From: Mycobacterium sp.
Lineage (GTDB): Bacteria > Actinomycetota > Actinomycetes > Mycobacteriales > Mycobacteriaceae
Length of the DNA stretch: 64,000 bases
Assembly: GCA_016197405.1 (NCBI GenBank)
Contig: JACPVR010000007.1
Span: 62,001-126,000 of the forward strand
Reading direction: 5' to 3'
In this document: positions 55,069-64,000 of the stretch, piece by piece
Layout of the letters: every line of letters begins with the position of its first letter
How positions within the stretch are numbered: position 1 is the stretch's first letter
Made by a program: the position numbers and the translations under genes
The notes under the pieces: model-generated
The model's input: the letters and a program-made list of their open reading frames with translations, nothing else
Told to the model about the DNA's origin: nothing
Databases searched by the model: none

Positions 55069-56286
55069 GTGGCAGTGAACACCGGCTCCATTCCGCGGGT
55101 TGCGATGATCGGCGGCGGGCAGCTGGCCAGGATGACCCACCAGGCTGCGATCGCATTGGGCCAGACGTTGCGGGTGCTGGCCGAACATCCCGACGACCCG
55201 GCCGCCCAGGTCACCCCGGATGTGGTGATCGGATCCCATACCGACCTCGACGCCCTGCGCCGCGCCGCCGACGGCGCGACCGCGGTGACCTTCGACCACG
55301 AACACGTCCCCACCCGCCTGCTGGAAGCGCTGGTCGCCGACGGTGTGGTCGTCGCACCGCCACCGCAGGCCCTGGTGCACGCGCAGGACAAACTGGTGAT
55401 GCGCCGCCGGCTGGCCGATCTCGGCGTGCCGGTACCGCGGTTCACCGCCGTCGCGAGCCCGGCGGACGTCGGTGCTTTCGCGGCGGCCATCTCCGGGCCG
55501 GTGGTGATCAAGACCGTCCGCGGCGGTTACGACGGCCGTGGCGTGGTCCTGGCCAACGATCTCGACGAGGCCCGCGACACCGTCGCGCGCTATCTGGCCG
55601 ACGGTGTCGACGTCCTGCTCGAGGAGCGCGTCGCGATGCGCCGTGAACTGTCCGCGCTGGTGGCGCGCTCGGCCTTCGGGCAGGGCGGGGCGTGGCCGGT
55701 CGTCGAGACGGTGCAACGCGACGGCATCTGCGTCGAGGTGCTTGCGCCGGCGCCCGGTCTGGCACCCGAGCTGCAGGCCGAAGCGCAGCGGATGGCCCTG
55801 CGACTGGCCGACGAGCTCGGCGTGGTCGGTCTGCTCGCCGTCGAGCTGTTCGAGACCCGCGACGGCAAGCTGCTGGTCAACGAGCTGGCCATGCGCCCGC
55901 ACAACTCCGGGCACTGGACCATGGACGGGTCGGTGACCAGCCAGTTCGAACAGCATCTGCGCGCGGTGCTGGATTACCCGCTCGGTGACACCTCGGCGAT
56001 CGCGCCGGTGACGGTGATGGCCAATGTGCTCGGCGCCGAGCAGACCCCGCAGATGCGCATGGACGAGCGCCTGCACCACCTGTTCGGCCGGATACCCGAG
56101 GCCAAGGTCCACCTGTACGGCAAGGGTGAACGACCGGGCCGCAAGATCGGACACGTCAACATCGTCGGCACCGGACCGGCTGCCACGGTCGAGGACATCA
56201 GGGAGCGGGCGGTGCGTGCCGCCCACTGGTTATCGCACGCGGAATGGACCGACGGATGGAATGGGCACGACGATGACCACCGCTAG
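55069..56286 (+). CDS. purK: N5-carboxyaminoimidazole ribonucleotide synthase PurK
   Basis: 405 residues, ATP-grasp fold. Motifs: [19 protein letters not shown] at the start, [12 protein letters not shown] in the ATP loop, [20 protein letters not shown], and [21 protein letters not shown]. It makes N5-CAIR from AIR, ATP and bicarbonate in purine synthesis. The GTG at 55069 is chosen; a second GTG 6 nt downstream is equally possible. Overlaps purE. Confidence 0.94.
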   Translation: MAVNTGSIPRVAMIGGGQLARMTHQAAIALGQTLRVLAEHPDDPAAQVTPDVVIGSHTDLDALRRAADGATAVTFDHEHVPTRLLEALVADGVVVAPPPQALVHAQDKLVMRRRLADLGVPVPRFTAVASPADVGAFAAAISGPVVIKTVRGGYDGRGVVLANDLDEARDTVARYLADGVDVLLEERVAMRRELSALVARSAFGQGGAWPVVETVQRDGICVEVLAPAPGLAPELQAEAQRMALRLADELGVVGLLAVELFETRDGKLLVNELAMRPHNSGHWTMDGSVTSQFEQHLRAVLDYPLGDTSAIAPVTVMANVLGAEQTPQMRMDERLHHLFGRIPEAKVHLYGKGERPGRKIGHVNIVGTGPAATVEDIRERAVRAAHWLSHAEWTDGWNGHDDDHR

Positions 56287-56782
56287 CCCGCGCGTCGGGC
56301 TCATCATGGGCAGTGACAGCGACTGGTCGGTGATGGTCGACGCCGCGCACGCCCTCGCCGAATTCGAGGTGCCGTTCGAGGTGGGCGTCGTCTCGGCGCA
56401 CCGGACACCGGACCGGATGCTCGATTACGCCCGTACCGCCGCCGACCGCGGCCTGCAGGTCGTCATCGCCGGCGCGGGCGGCGCGGCGCACCTGCCCGGC
56501 ATGGTGGCTTCGGCCACGCCGCTACCGGTCATCGGCGTGCCCGTTCCGCTGGCCAGGCTCGACGGCCTCGATTCGCTGTTGTCGATCGTGCAGATGCCCG
56601 CGGGTGTGCCGGTGGCAACGGTGTCGATCGGCGGCGCCCGCAACGCGGGTCTGCTCGCGGTCCGCATCCTCGGTGCCGGCGACGAGGCACTGCGGCGTCG
56701 GATGACGGCATTCCAGGCTGAGATGGAGGCCACCGTGCTGGCAAAGGACGCAGCGCTGCGCGAGACGCTGTTGGGCAAGTAG
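56273..56782 (+). CDS. purE: N5-CAIR mutase PurE
   Basis: 169 residues. The MGSDSDW phosphate loop, [11 protein letters not shown] with the catalytic histidine, and [12 protein letters not shown] are all present. It converts N5-CAIR to CAIR, following PurK, and overlaps purK by 14 nt. An in-frame ATG at 56261, right after a GGATGGA, is an alternative start adding four residues. Confidence 0.94.
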   Translation: MTTASPRVGLIMGSDSDWSVMVDAAHALAEFEVPFEVGVVSAHRTPDRMLDYARTAADRGLQVVIAGAGGAAHLPGMVASATPLPVIGVPVPLARLDGLDSLLSIVQMPAGVPVATVSIGGARNAGLLAVRILGAGDEALRRRMTAFQAEMEATVLAKDAALRETLLGK

Positions 56783-56785
56783 GCT
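56780..56785 (+). promoter_or_regulatory. -10 box for the methyltransferase-like gene (leaderless)
   Basis: TAGGCT, 7 nt before the ATG at 56793. It overlaps the purE stop codon. Confidence 0.55.
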
Positions 56786-56792
56786 GCCCACG

Positions 56793-57617
56793 ATGAACGG
56801 GACATTTTCGCTCTACAAGTCGGTCGGGCACCGAGTGGTCACCGGCTTCCTGCACACCGAGATCCTCGCGGTCCTGGAAGTGCTCGATTCGGTGCAGCGG
56901 GCCGACGGTGTCAGCGGTGCGGTCGCCGAGATCGGTGTGCACCACGGCAAACTCTTCATCGGGTTGCGCCTGCTGCAGCACTCCGGTGAGCGTTCGGTCG
57001 CCATCGACGTGTTCGGCGACCAGGACCTCAACATCGACAACTCGGGCAAGGGGGACAAGGAGAAGTTCCTTGCCAACCTCACACTGTGGTCGTCGGACGA
57101 TGACGTCGTGATCCACCAGGGCGACTCGACCAAGATCACCCCGGAGGCCCTGCGCGAGCTGGCCGGGGGCGATATCCGGTTCTTCAGCGTCGACGGCGGG
57201 CACACCGCCGAGATCGTCTTCAGCGATATGAAGCTGGCCGAGGCCACGCTGTGTCCGGGCGGGGTCGTCATCGCCGATGACGTCTTCAACCAGCACTGGC
57301 CCGGGGTGTCGGTCGGGACCCTGCGCTACCTGGAGGACGGCGCCGCGCTGGCGCCCTTCTTCATCGGGTTCAACAAGGTGTTCTTCACCCAGCCCGGGTA
57401 CTGCGAGAAGTACCGCACCGCATTGGCTTCGGCCTTCACCGGCAAGCTGCGCGTCGATGTCAACGAATCGGTTTTCGCCGGACATCCGGTCGGAGTGCTG
57501 GTGCCGCAGGGCGCCGTCGACCTGTTGCGGCGCAGTGAGTTGGCCCGATCCACCTATCACCGCAGCTACCGCGGGCTGGTCCGCACACTGCAGAAGGTGT
57601 CGGGCCGGAGCCAGTAG
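56793..57617 (+). CDS. Class I SAM-dependent methyltransferase-like protein
   Basis: 274 residues. The core (about 35-165) has the Rossmann pattern AVAEIGVHHGKLFIGLRLL (SAM loop), SVAIDVFGDQ (acidic residue after strand 2), HQGDST, and FFSVDGGHTAEIVFSDM with VVIADDVFN, as in the Methyltransf_24/cephalosporin-hydroxylase-like group acting on sugars or natural products. It is an added gene between purE and fadE25, which are adjacent in M. tuberculosis as I recall. Acceptor unknown. Confidence 0.75.
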   Translation: MNGTFSLYKSVGHRVVTGFLHTEILAVLEVLDSVQRADGVSGAVAEIGVHHGKLFIGLRLLQHSGERSVAIDVFGDQDLNIDNSGKGDKEKFLANLTLWSSDDDVVIHQGDSTKITPEALRELAGGDIRFFSVDGGHTAEIVFSDMKLAEATLCPGGVVIADDVFNQHWPGVSVGTLRYLEDGAALAPFFIGFNKVFFTQPGYCEKYRTALASAFTGKLRVDVNESVFAGHPVGVLVPQGAVDLLRRSELARSTYHRSYRGLVRTLQKVSGRSQ

Positions 57618-57669
57618 GGTGTCGCCGTGTCGGCACGCTAAAGTTGCCGGCGAGTAGCGAGGAGCTGAC

Positions 57670-58836
57670 ATGGCAGGCATTGGTAACCCGTCGTTCGATC
57701 TGTTCGGACTCTCCGACGAGCACAACGAGTTGCGCACGGTGCTGCGCGATATGTGCGACAAGGAGATCGCCCCGTTCGCCGCGGAGGTCGACGAGACCGC
57801 GCGCTATACCGACGAGGCAGCCGCGGCGCTGAGCACGTCGGGTTTCGGCGCCATCCACATTCCCGAGGAGTACGGCGGCCAGGGCGGCGATTCGGTCGCG
57901 GCCTGCATCGTGATCGAGGAGGTCGCCCGGGTCTGTGCGTCCTCCTCGCTGATCCCGGTCTGCAACAAGCTGGGCACCATGGGGATGCTGCTGCGCGGCT
58001 CGGAGGAGCTCAAGCAGAAGGTGCTGCCCTCCATCGGTTCCGGCGAGGCGATGGCCTCTTATGCACTCTCCGAGCGCGAGGCCGGCAGTGATGCCGCCGC
58101 CATGCGCACCCGTGCCAAGGCCGACGGCGACGACTGGATCCTCAACGGCTCCAAGTGCTGGATCTCCAACGGCGGCAAGTCCACCTGGTACACCGTGATG
58201 GCGGTGACCGACCCCGACAAGGGCGCCAACGGTATCTCGGCGTTCGTCGTTCACAAGGACGACGAGGGTTTCACCGTCGGGCCCAAGGAACGCAAGATGG
58301 GCATCAAGGGATCGCCCACCACCGACCTGTATTTCGAGAACTGCCGGATCCCGGGTGACCGGATGATCGGCGATCCGGGTACCGGTTTCAAGACCGCGCT
58401 GGCCACCCTGGACCACACCCGTCCCACCATCGGCGCACAGGCCGTCGGTATCGCGCAGGGCGCGCTGGAGGCGGCCATCGCATATACCAAGGAGCGCAAG
58501 CAGTTCGGCAAGACCATCAGCGACTTCCAGAACACCCAGTTCATGCTCGCCGATATGGCCATGAAGATCGAAGCGGCCCGGCTGATGGTCTACACCGCCG
58601 CGGCGCGCGCCGAACGCGGTGAACCTGCACTGGGATTCATCTCCTCGGCATCGAAGTGTTTCGCCTCCGACGTCGCCATGGAGGTCACCACCAACGCCGT
58701 GCAGCTGTTCGGCGGTTACGGCTACACCGTGGACTTCCCGGTCGAGCGGTTCATGCGCGATGCCAAGATCACCCAGATCTACGAGGGCACCAACCAGATC
58801 CAGCGCGTCGTGATGGCGCGCTCGCTGCTCAAGTAG
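57670..58836 (+). CDS. fadE25: Acyl-CoA dehydrogenase FadE25
   Basis: 388 residues. Motifs: YALSEREAGSDAAAMRT (FAD/substrate), CWISNGG, ARLMVYTAAARAERG, LFGGYGYTVDFPVERFMRDAK and the catalytic glutamate in IYEGTNQIQR. It introduces the alpha-beta double bond in acyl-CoA beta-oxidation. A GAGGAG ribosome site precedes the ATG. Same position as Rv3274c. It is directly followed, stop to stop, by the TIGR03089 gene on the other strand. Confidence 0.93.
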   Translation: MAGIGNPSFDLFGLSDEHNELRTVLRDMCDKEIAPFAAEVDETARYTDEAAAALSTSGFGAIHIPEEYGGQGGDSVAACIVIEEVARVCASSSLIPVCNKLGTMGMLLRGSEELKQKVLPSIGSGEAMASYALSEREAGSDAAAMRTRAKADGDDWILNGSKCWISNGGKSTWYTVMAVTDPDKGANGISAFVVHKDDEGFTVGPKERKMGIKGSPTTDLYFENCRIPGDRMIGDPGTGFKTALATLDHTRPTIGAQAVGIAQGALEAAIAYTKERKQFGKTISDFQNTQFMLADMAMKIEAARLMVYTAAARAERGEPALGFISSASKCFASDVAMEVTTNAVQLFGGYGYTVDFPVERFMRDAKITQIYEGTNQIQRVVMARSLLK

Positions 58837-59565
58837 CTACAGCTCGCGGGTGATCTTCTCGGTCTCGATCCGCCGCGCCAGCAGCGCGGGATCGGGGTTG
58901 GCCACCTGCACCAGCGAGGCGCCCGTGACGTACACCGCAAGCATGTTGTCCACCAACGCTTTTGCGGTGTCCCACGGTGCCGACGACAGCACCCGGTCGG
59001 TCGGCTGCAGACCGCGCTGAGCGGCGGCGGCCTGCGCGGCCGCCAGCACCTCGGTCACCGACCGGCCGGCCAGCGCCGGGCCGGGATCGGGCTCGGGCAC
59101 GATCTGGTCGCCGTGCACGCGCACCGCGGTCGCATAGTCGGTGACGCCGACCGGTAGATCGGGTACCGGCATCCCGAACGGATCCAGCGACAGCACCGCG
59201 ACCTCACCGGTCCCGACGGCGTCGTCGGCTTCGGCCAGGCGGTCCAGCGTGCACAGGGCGATCTCGGCGCCGGCGTCGGCGGAATCGGGTAGCACGGCCT
59301 CACAGCCTGCCCACCAGACACCGAACAGCACCGCCGCGGTCTGCCAGTGCGCGGGCAGCAGCACCGAAACCCGGGTGCCTGCCGTCGCGCCCAGTTCGTC
59401 GCGCAACAGGTTGGCGGTCTTGGCGGCCCAGTTGGCCAGCGTCACCGTCGAGCATTCGATGCGGGCACCGGTGGCGTCGTCGTAATAGGTGATCCGCGGT
59501 CCGACCGGATCTGCGCGCATTATCGGGTCGAGGATGGCGCCGGTAAGGGTTATCACCGGTGTCAT
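58837..59565 (-). CDS. TIGR03089 family protein (truncated acyl-CoA-synthetase-like)
   Basis: 242 residues. The sequence resembles the N-terminal part of AMP-binding (acyl-CoA synthetase) enzymes (ITYYDDATGARIECSTVTLANWAAKTANLL), but lacks the phosphate-binding loop and the C-terminal adenylation motifs, so it is unlikely to be an active ligase. This short form is conserved next to lcp1 in mycobacteria (Rv3268 position). GAGGG ribosome site. Function unknown. Confidence 0.83.
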   Translation of the reverse strand: MTPVITLTGAILDPIMRADPVGPRITYYDDATGARIECSTVTLANWAAKTANLLRDELGATAGTRVSVLLPAHWQTAAVLFGVWWAGCEAVLPDSADAGAEIALCTLDRLAEADDAVGTGEVAVLSLDPFGMPVPDLPVGVTDYATAVRVHGDQIVPEPDPGPALAGRSVTEVLAAAQAAAAQRGLQPTDRVLSSAPWDTAKALVDNMLAVYVTGASLVQVANPDPALLARRIETEKITREL

Positions 59566-59586
59566 CTTGCCCTCAACGAGGTGCCC

Positions 59587-61080
59587 TCAGTACACGCACT
59601 GCGGATCGTCGGATGCCGCGGTGATGATGGGCGACGGCGGTGGTGCGGTGTCACCGGAGGCCGACGCCGCGTCGACGGTGCTTGCCGAATCGTCGGTGGG
59701 CTGCGCGCCGTCACCGGTGTCGGCCGCGTCCTGCAGGCCCGAGCCGGGTCCGGTGTAGTCGCCGGCCAGCACCACGCGCACCGAACCCTGCGGTACCGAC
59801 TCGTCGGCGACGACGGGAAGTCCGCCCAGTTCCTTGGCCACGGCCTGAGCACCCAGGTCGTCGACGCTGGCGGCCTGCACCTGGCTGCCGTTGACATGAC
59901 CGCCCTCGTTGTTGCCGACGTTGCCCGCGCCGAACTGCTTGGCGGTCAGCACATCCGACACCGCCGCGGCCAGACCGTTGATATCGGTGTCGTTGACGAC
60001 GTCGACGGTGGTCTTGTCGGGGGAGTAGGCCAGTTCCTCGGTCTTGCCCTGGGCCTGGTCGTGCAGCAGGCTGTCGACCCAGCTCTTGACCGAACTCGGA
60101 TCGACGCGCACCACACTCTGCATACCGTCGTCACTCCAGCCCGCCTCGTCGAGGACCGGGATGGTCGCGAACGCGACACTGCCCGCGGCGAGCTGCTGGA
60201 GCTGCTCGACGAAACTCATGACGTCCCAACCGTCGGAGAGCACCACCGAACGCTGTACCGCGTCCTGCAACCGTTGCAGTGTCGCCGGGCTGGACAGCGT
60301 CTTACCGGAGATGACCTGGTGGGCAAGCGATGCCATCACGACCTGTTGGCGGACCACCCGGTCGAGGTCGCCGCGCGGCAGATCGTGGCGCTGGCGTACG
60401 AAGCTCAGCGCCTGCGGGCCGTTGAGCCGCTGCCATCCTGCCGGGAAGTCGGCACCGGAAAGTGGTTCGTAGACGGGATCTTTCAGGCACACGTCGACAC
60501 CACCGATGGCGTCGGTGATCAACGCGAAACCGAGCAGTCCGATTTCGGCGTAGTGGTCGACGGTGACACCGGTCAGATCCGCGACGGTCTTGATGAGGGC
60601 CTCGCGGCCGGCCTGTGCGGCCCGCTTCTGCGCCTCGGCGGGGTCCATGCCGTCGTGCTCGACGAGCTGTTTCATCATGTCCAGGTTGACCTGGCCGTAG
60701 ACGCCGTTGATCTTGGTCTTGCCCAGTCCCGGCGCCTCGACGTAGGAGTCGCGGGGGATCGAGATGGCGGTGGCCGAGCGCCCGTTGTTGGGTATGCGGA
60801 CCAAGATGATGGTGTCGGTGTTGGTCGAGACATCGTCACCGGCGCGCAGCATCGCCAGCTCGTCGGCGCTCAGCGGGTTGCCGTGCGCGTCGGTGCGGCT
60901 GTCCATCCCCACCAGCAGGATGTCGATGGCGCCGTCGTCACCGCCGCCGCCGAGGGTGGCGGCACTGATGTGATTGATCCCGTCCTCGAACGAGCGGACC
61001 TTGCTCCAGGCCATCCCGGTACCGGCGACCACGAACAGCGCCAGCGCGCTCGCTAGCACGCGGGTCAGCTTGGTTGGCAT
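59587..61080 (-). CDS. lcp1: LytR-CpsA-Psr family cell-wall ligase Lcp1
   Basis: 497 residues. One N-terminal helix (about 6-28), an outer LCP catalytic domain (about 50-290) with DILLVGMDSRTD, RIPNNGRSATAISIPRDSYV, KINGVYGQ and VRQRHDLPRGDLDRVVRQQ, then a LytR_C domain (about 355-460). LCP enzymes move polymers from polyprenyl pyrophosphate to peptidoglycan; the M. tuberculosis counterpart (Rv3267, Lcp1) attaches arabinogalactan. It could also act on the island's polysaccharide, but that is speculation. Confidence 0.92.
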   Translation of the reverse strand: MPTKLTRVLASALALFVVAGTGMAWSKVRSFEDGINHISAATLGGGGDDGAIDILLVGMDSRTDAHGNPLSADELAMLRAGDDVSTNTDTIILVRIPNNGRSATAISIPRDSYVEAPGLGKTKINGVYGQVNLDMMKQLVEHDGMDPAEAQKRAAQAGREALIKTVADLTGVTVDHYAEIGLLGFALITDAIGGVDVCLKDPVYEPLSGADFPAGWQRLNGPQALSFVRQRHDLPRGDLDRVVRQQVVMASLAHQVISGKTLSSPATLQRLQDAVQRSVVLSDGWDVMSFVEQLQQLAAGSVAFATIPVLDEAGWSDDGMQSVVRVDPSSVKSWVDSLLHDQAQGKTEELAYSPDKTTVDVVNDTDINGLAAAVSDVLTAKQFGAGNVGNNEGGHVNGSQVQAASVDDLGAQAVAKELGGLPVVADESVPQGSVRVVLAGDYTGPGSGLQDAADTGDGAQPTDDSASTVDAASASGDTAPPPSPIITAASDDPQCVY

Positions 61081-61086
61081 TGGTTC

Positions 61087-61092
61087 AGGCTA
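61087..61092 (-). promoter_or_regulatory. -10 box for lcp1 (leaderless)
   Basis: TAGCCT on the minus strand, exactly 6 nt before the ATG at 61080. Confidence 0.62.
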
Positions 61093-61147
61093 CTGGCGAG
61101 GGCTGGTCGAACCCGGTAGCCGGGACCGGCGTGCCAGACTCCCATCT

Positions 61148-62011
61148 ATGTCGCAACGGATCGTGATCACCGGCGCAGGCGGGATGGTCGGACGGATGCT
61201 GGTCGATCGCTGCCGCGCGCAGGGCCGCGAGGTCCTGGCGCTGACCTCGGCGGACTGCGATATCACCGACCCGGCCGCCGTCGCCGCCCTCCACGATCGG
61301 CTCGCCGGCGCCGCTGTCGTCAACTGCGCGGCGTACACGAAGGTCGACGCCGCCGAGCAGGATGCCGACCGCGCGAGGGCGGTCAATGTCGACGGCGCCG
61401 AGAACATCGCCCGTGCTTGCGCGCGATCGGGTGCCCGGCTGGTGCACATCTCCACCGACTACGTCTTCAGCGGGGATTTCGGCGATGCGCCTCCGCGGCC
61501 CTATGAGGTCGACGACGAAACGGGGCCCCGCAGTGTTTACGGACAGACCAAACTCGACGGCGAGATCGCGGTGCTGGCGGCGCTGCCGGAGGCCCGGGTG
61601 CTGCGCACCGCGTGGGTTTATGCCGGGCAGTCCGGATCGGACTTCGTCGCGGTGATGAAACGGCTGGCAGGCGGCACCGGTCCGGTCGAGGTGGTGGCCG
61701 ATCAGACCGGTTCGCCGACCTATGCCGGTGACCTGGTGACGGCACTGCTGCAGGCCGCCGACGGTGCCACCACCGAAGCGGTGCTGCATGCGGCCAACGA
61801 GGGGGCGGTGTCGCGGTTCGAGCTGGCGCGCGCGGTCTTCGAGGAGGTCGGCGCCGATCCGCAGCGGGTGCTTCCGGTGGGCAGTGACCGCCATCCGCGC
61901 CCGGCGCCGCGCCCGTCCTACTCGGCGTTGGCCTCGCGACGGTCCGCGGCCGCCGGCCTGACGCCGTTGCGGTCGTGGCGCAGTGCGCTGGCCGCGGCAT
62001 TGGCCGAATAG
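61148..62011 (+). CDS. rmlD: dTDP-4-dehydrorhamnose reductase RmlD
   Basis: 287 residues, an extended SDR. GAGGMVGR is the NADPH loop; NCAAYTKVDAAEQD, STDYVFSGD and the YGQTK catalytic pair follow. It makes dTDP-L-rhamnose, needed for the rhamnose linker of arabinogalactan. Divergent from lcp1 across 67 bp, so linker-sugar supply and ligase may be expressed together. No ribosome site; a weak CAGACT box lies 7 nt before the ATG. In M. tuberculosis wbbL follows rmlD directly; here another gene does. Confidence 0.94.
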   Translation: MSQRIVITGAGGMVGRMLVDRCRAQGREVLALTSADCDITDPAAVAALHDRLAGAAVVNCAAYTKVDAAEQDADRARAVNVDGAENIARACARSGARLVHISTDYVFSGDFGDAPPRPYEVDDETGPRSVYGQTKLDGEIAVLAALPEARVLRTAWVYAGQSGSDFVAVMKRLAGGTGPVEVVADQTGSPTYAGDLVTALLQAADGATTEAVLHAANEGAVSRFELARAVFEEVGADPQRVLPVGSDRHPRPAPRPSYSALASRRSAAAGLTPLRSWRSALAAALAE

Positions 62012-62059
62012 TTCACCAGCTGGTCATATCGCACGTCGGAGCCGTTACGTTATGCACCA

Positions 62060-62065
62060 TATAGT
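62060..62065 (+). promoter_or_regulatory. -10 box for the membrane esterase gene (leaderless)
   Basis: TATAGT in an AT-rich patch, 8 nt before the GTG at 62074. No ribosome site precedes the GTG. Confidence 0.6.
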
Positions 62066-62073
62066 ATAGCTAT

Positions 62074-63453
62074 GTGACGTCGATATCCCTGCTGCACGGC
62101 TGGTTGCCGGTTGCGTTGCAGGTGATCGCGCTCGTGGTGCTGTTGTCGGCCGTGGGCTGGCGTAATCCCCGGTGGCGGACGCTGTGGTTGCCGGTGTCGG
62201 CGGCCGTCGGGCTGCTTGCCGTCGGCATCGCCTACTGGTTCTTCGCCGCGACCGGCGCCTCCGGGGGCCGCACCGCCCCGGCCGCCTTCTGGATCTGGGT
62301 CGCGCTGACCGGTCTGACGCTGGCCGTCGCGGTACTGGGCTGGCGGACCGCGCGCTGGTGGCGCCGTGGTGCCGCCGTCACCGCGGTGCCGCTGTGCGCG
62401 TTGTGCGTGGCACTGGTCCTCAACACCTGGACCGGCTACGTGCCGACCGTCCAGTCCGGATGGGACGAACTCAACGGCAAGCCGTTGGCCGGTCAGACCG
62501 ACGTCACGGACCTTTCCGGTCTGCAGCACGACCGCGGCAAAAAGGCCGGCGGCACCATCGTCTCGGTCAGTGTGCCCGCCGACGCCTCGGGTTTCGCCCA
62601 CCGCGACGAGCTGGTGTACCTGCCGCCCGCGTGGTTCGCCAGCGATCCGCCGCCGCAGCTGCCGGTGCTGATGATGATCGGCGGCGTCTTCGGCACACCC
62701 GCGGACTGGATCCGTTCCGGCGCCGCGCAGACCACGCTCGACGATTTCGCCGCGGCGCACGGCGGTGCCGCCCCGGTGGTGGTGTTCGTCGACCAGGGCG
62801 GCACCTTTCACAACGACACCGAATGCGTCAACGGTCCGCGCGGTAACGCCGCCGATCACCTGACCAAAGATGTTGTGCCCTACATGATCTCGAAGTTCGG
62901 GGTGAGTGCTGACCCGGCCCGGTGGGGGGTGGTCGGCTGGTCGATGGGTGGCACCTGCGCCTTTGCGCTCGCCGTGAAGTACCCGGAGCTGTTCGGCAGT
63001 TTCGTGGCGATCGACAGTGAGCAATTCCCCAACGCGGGTACCCGGGAACAGACCATTGCCCGGCTTTTCAACGGTGACGAGGCGGCCTTCGAGTCCTTCG
63101 CGCCGGCCAGCGTGATCGTCGACCACGGTCCCTATTCCGGGCTGGCGGGCTGGTTCGCCATCTCCGAGGACATCCCGACGCTGTACTACCCGCCGGCAGC
63201 GGAACCCGGCGTCGACGTGGCGGTCCGCAATGCCCCGGACCCGCTCAACCACGCCAAATCGGTCAACTATCTGTGCGGTCTGGCCAGCGACTACGGCATC
63301 GGCTGCTCGGTGGTCGCCGATCAGACCAGGCATGCCTGGCCGGCCGCGGCGAAGGCTTTCAGCGACGCCCTGCCGTGGCTGGCCGGCCGCATCGGGGTGC
63401 CCGGCGCGGCCCCGCAGCCGATGCCGGGCGCCCCGCCGCCCTCGGAGCGGTGA
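62074..63453 (+). CDS. Membrane-anchored esterase of the mycolyltransferase-like (esterase D) family
   Basis: 459 residues from a GTG. Four N-terminal membrane helices (about 10-28, 40-58, 68-86, 98-116) carry an outer alpha/beta hydrolase domain like the antigen 85/esterase D group: ELVYLPPAWF, nucleophile motif GWSMGG, an aspartate region at NAPDPLNHAK and a histidine in TRHAW. Related proteins transfer or cleave acyl esters on envelope glycolipids. Sits downstream of rmlD with its own -10 box. A Pro-rich tail ends the protein. Confidence 0.82.
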   Translation: MTSISLLHGWLPVALQVIALVVLLSAVGWRNPRWRTLWLPVSAAVGLLAVGIAYWFFAATGASGGRTAPAAFWIWVALTGLTLAVAVLGWRTARWWRRGAAVTAVPLCALCVALVLNTWTGYVPTVQSGWDELNGKPLAGQTDVTDLSGLQHDRGKKAGGTIVSVSVPADASGFAHRDELVYLPPAWFASDPPPQLPVLMMIGGVFGTPADWIRSGAAQTTLDDFAAAHGGAAPVVVFVDQGGTFHNDTECVNGPRGNAADHLTKDVVPYMISKFGVSADPARWGVVGWSMGGTCAFALAVKYPELFGSFVAIDSEQFPNAGTREQTIARLFNGDEAAFESFAPASVIVDHGPYSGLAGWFAISEDIPTLYYPPAAEPGVDVAVRNAPDPLNHAKSVNYLCGLASDYGIGCSVVADQTRHAWPAAAKAFSDALPWLAGRIGVPGAAPQPMPGAPPPSER

Positions 63454-64000
63454 TCAGCGCCCGGTCTTGTCCAGGATCAGATCGGCGGCCCGCCACGCCA
63501 TCGCCATCATCGGACCGTTGAGGTTGCCCGAGATCATCGACGGCATGACCGAGCAGTCCACGATGCGCAGACCGTCGATACCGCGGACGCGCAACCGGTC
63601 GTCGACGATGTCCTCGTCGCCGGGGCCCATTCCGCAGGTGTTGATGGCGTGACTGCCGGTGGTGCCGTTGTGCAGCACCGCGTCGATGATGTCGGTGTCG
63701 CTCTGCACGTCGACACCGGGCAGGATCTCGTGCTCGACCACATCGGCCAGCGGTGAGGTGGAGAACAGCTCGCGCAACCTGCGCAGCAGGTCCACGGTGG
63801 TTCGGCGGTCGTAGTCGGTGTCGAGATAGTTGGGGTCCACCGCGATCGGCTTGTTCGGATCGGCCGAGGTGATCCACACACTGCCCTCCGACGTCGACCG
63901 CAGCACCTCGGCCATGCAGGACACCCCGGGAAGCGGATCGATACCGCCCGGGCGGTCCGGTCGCACGGTGCCGCCCGCGATCGACATCAGGCTCACCAGC
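63454..64000 (-). CDS. GMC-family FAD oxidoreductase (C-terminal part; start outside window)
   Basis: The last ~181 residues of a protein whose start lies right of the window. It is the GMC C-terminal domain: NTCGMGPGDEDIVDDRLRV with the active-site histidine just before it (SHAINTC), GLRIVDCSVMP, and GNLNGPMMAMAWRAADLIL with the second active-site position as Asn. The family oxidises alcohols such as choline or long-chain alcohols using FAD. The true substrate cannot be told from this part. It converges closely with the esterase gene. Confidence 0.85.
   Translation of the reverse strand, partial: LVSLMSIAGGTVRPDRPGGIDPLPGVSCMAEVLRSTSEGSVWITSADPNKPIAVDPNYLDTDYDRRTTVDLLRRLRELFSTSPLADVVEHEILPGVDVQSDTDIIDAVLHNGTTGSHAINTCGMGPGDEDIVDDRLRVRGIDGLRIVDCSVMPSMISGNLNGPMMAMAWRAADLILDKTGR

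Overview
The window is GC-rich actinobacterial DNA from a mycobacterium, most likely a fast-growing Mycolicibacterium-type species. The evidence is an mce operon end, accA3 and accD5-accE5 acyl-CoA carboxylase genes, an rsbW-sigF stress module, a secreted DUF732 protein, a PE-PPE-domain hydrolase, an Lcp1-type cell-wall ligase, rmlD, and many genes with a TANNNT box 6-8 nt before the start codon and no ribosome binding site (leaderless type). From memory of gene order, pcd/lat/lrpA, sigF, accA3, sseA, maf, accE5/accD5, birA, purK/purE, fadE25, lcp1 and rmlD follow the M. tuberculosis Rv3293 to Rv3266c backbone in reverse, with extra gene blocks set between the conserved pieces.

Layout. 0-2.5 kb: end of an mce lipid-importer operon plus a secreted DUF732 protein. 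2.6-5.1 kb: a GAF-GGDEF diguanylate cyclase and a short-chain dehydrogenase. 5.2-9.9 kb: lysine catabolism (Lat, Pcd, HglS) with its Lrp-type regulator. 9.9-14.6 kb: a membrane-linked Mrr-like nuclease, a TIGR03085 protein and a two-gene molybdenum hydroxylase. 14.7-17.9 kb: a PAS-ANTAR regulator, a small SigF-promoter membrane protein, a CsbD stress protein and rsbW-sigF. 17.9-22.4 kb: a urate-to-allantoin operon (HpxO, 5-hydroxyisourate hydrolase, OHCU decarboxylase, and a purine permease fused to a second OHCU decarboxylase domain) with a divergent MocA-like gene. 22.4-33.7 kb: a small exported protein, mdh, accA3, a phosphodiesterase-fold protein, sufE-like/sseA, a PE-PPE hydrolase and maf/accE5/accD5.

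33.9-53.0 kb is the most unusual part. It is a Wzx/Wzy-type polysaccharide export island inserted between accD5 and birA. It holds three glycosyltransferases, a hexapeptide acetyltransferase, a flippase, a Wzy-like polymerase, two Wzz-like chain-length proteins (one with a degenerate tyrosine-kinase domain), a membrane acyltransferase, a priming glycosylphosphotransferase and five paralogous exported LIP-family lipases interleaved among them. One lipase has lost its nucleophile serine and its histidine. I infer a polysaccharide whose acyl groups are added by the acyltransferases and edited outside the membrane by the lipases.

53.0-64 kb: birA, a PH-domain protein, GtrA, purK-purE, a methyltransferase, fadE25, a TIGR03089 protein, lcp1, rmlD, a membrane esterase, and the C-terminal part of a GMC oxidoreductase that runs off the right edge. 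I saw no tRNA, rRNA, CRISPR array, transposase or integrase.
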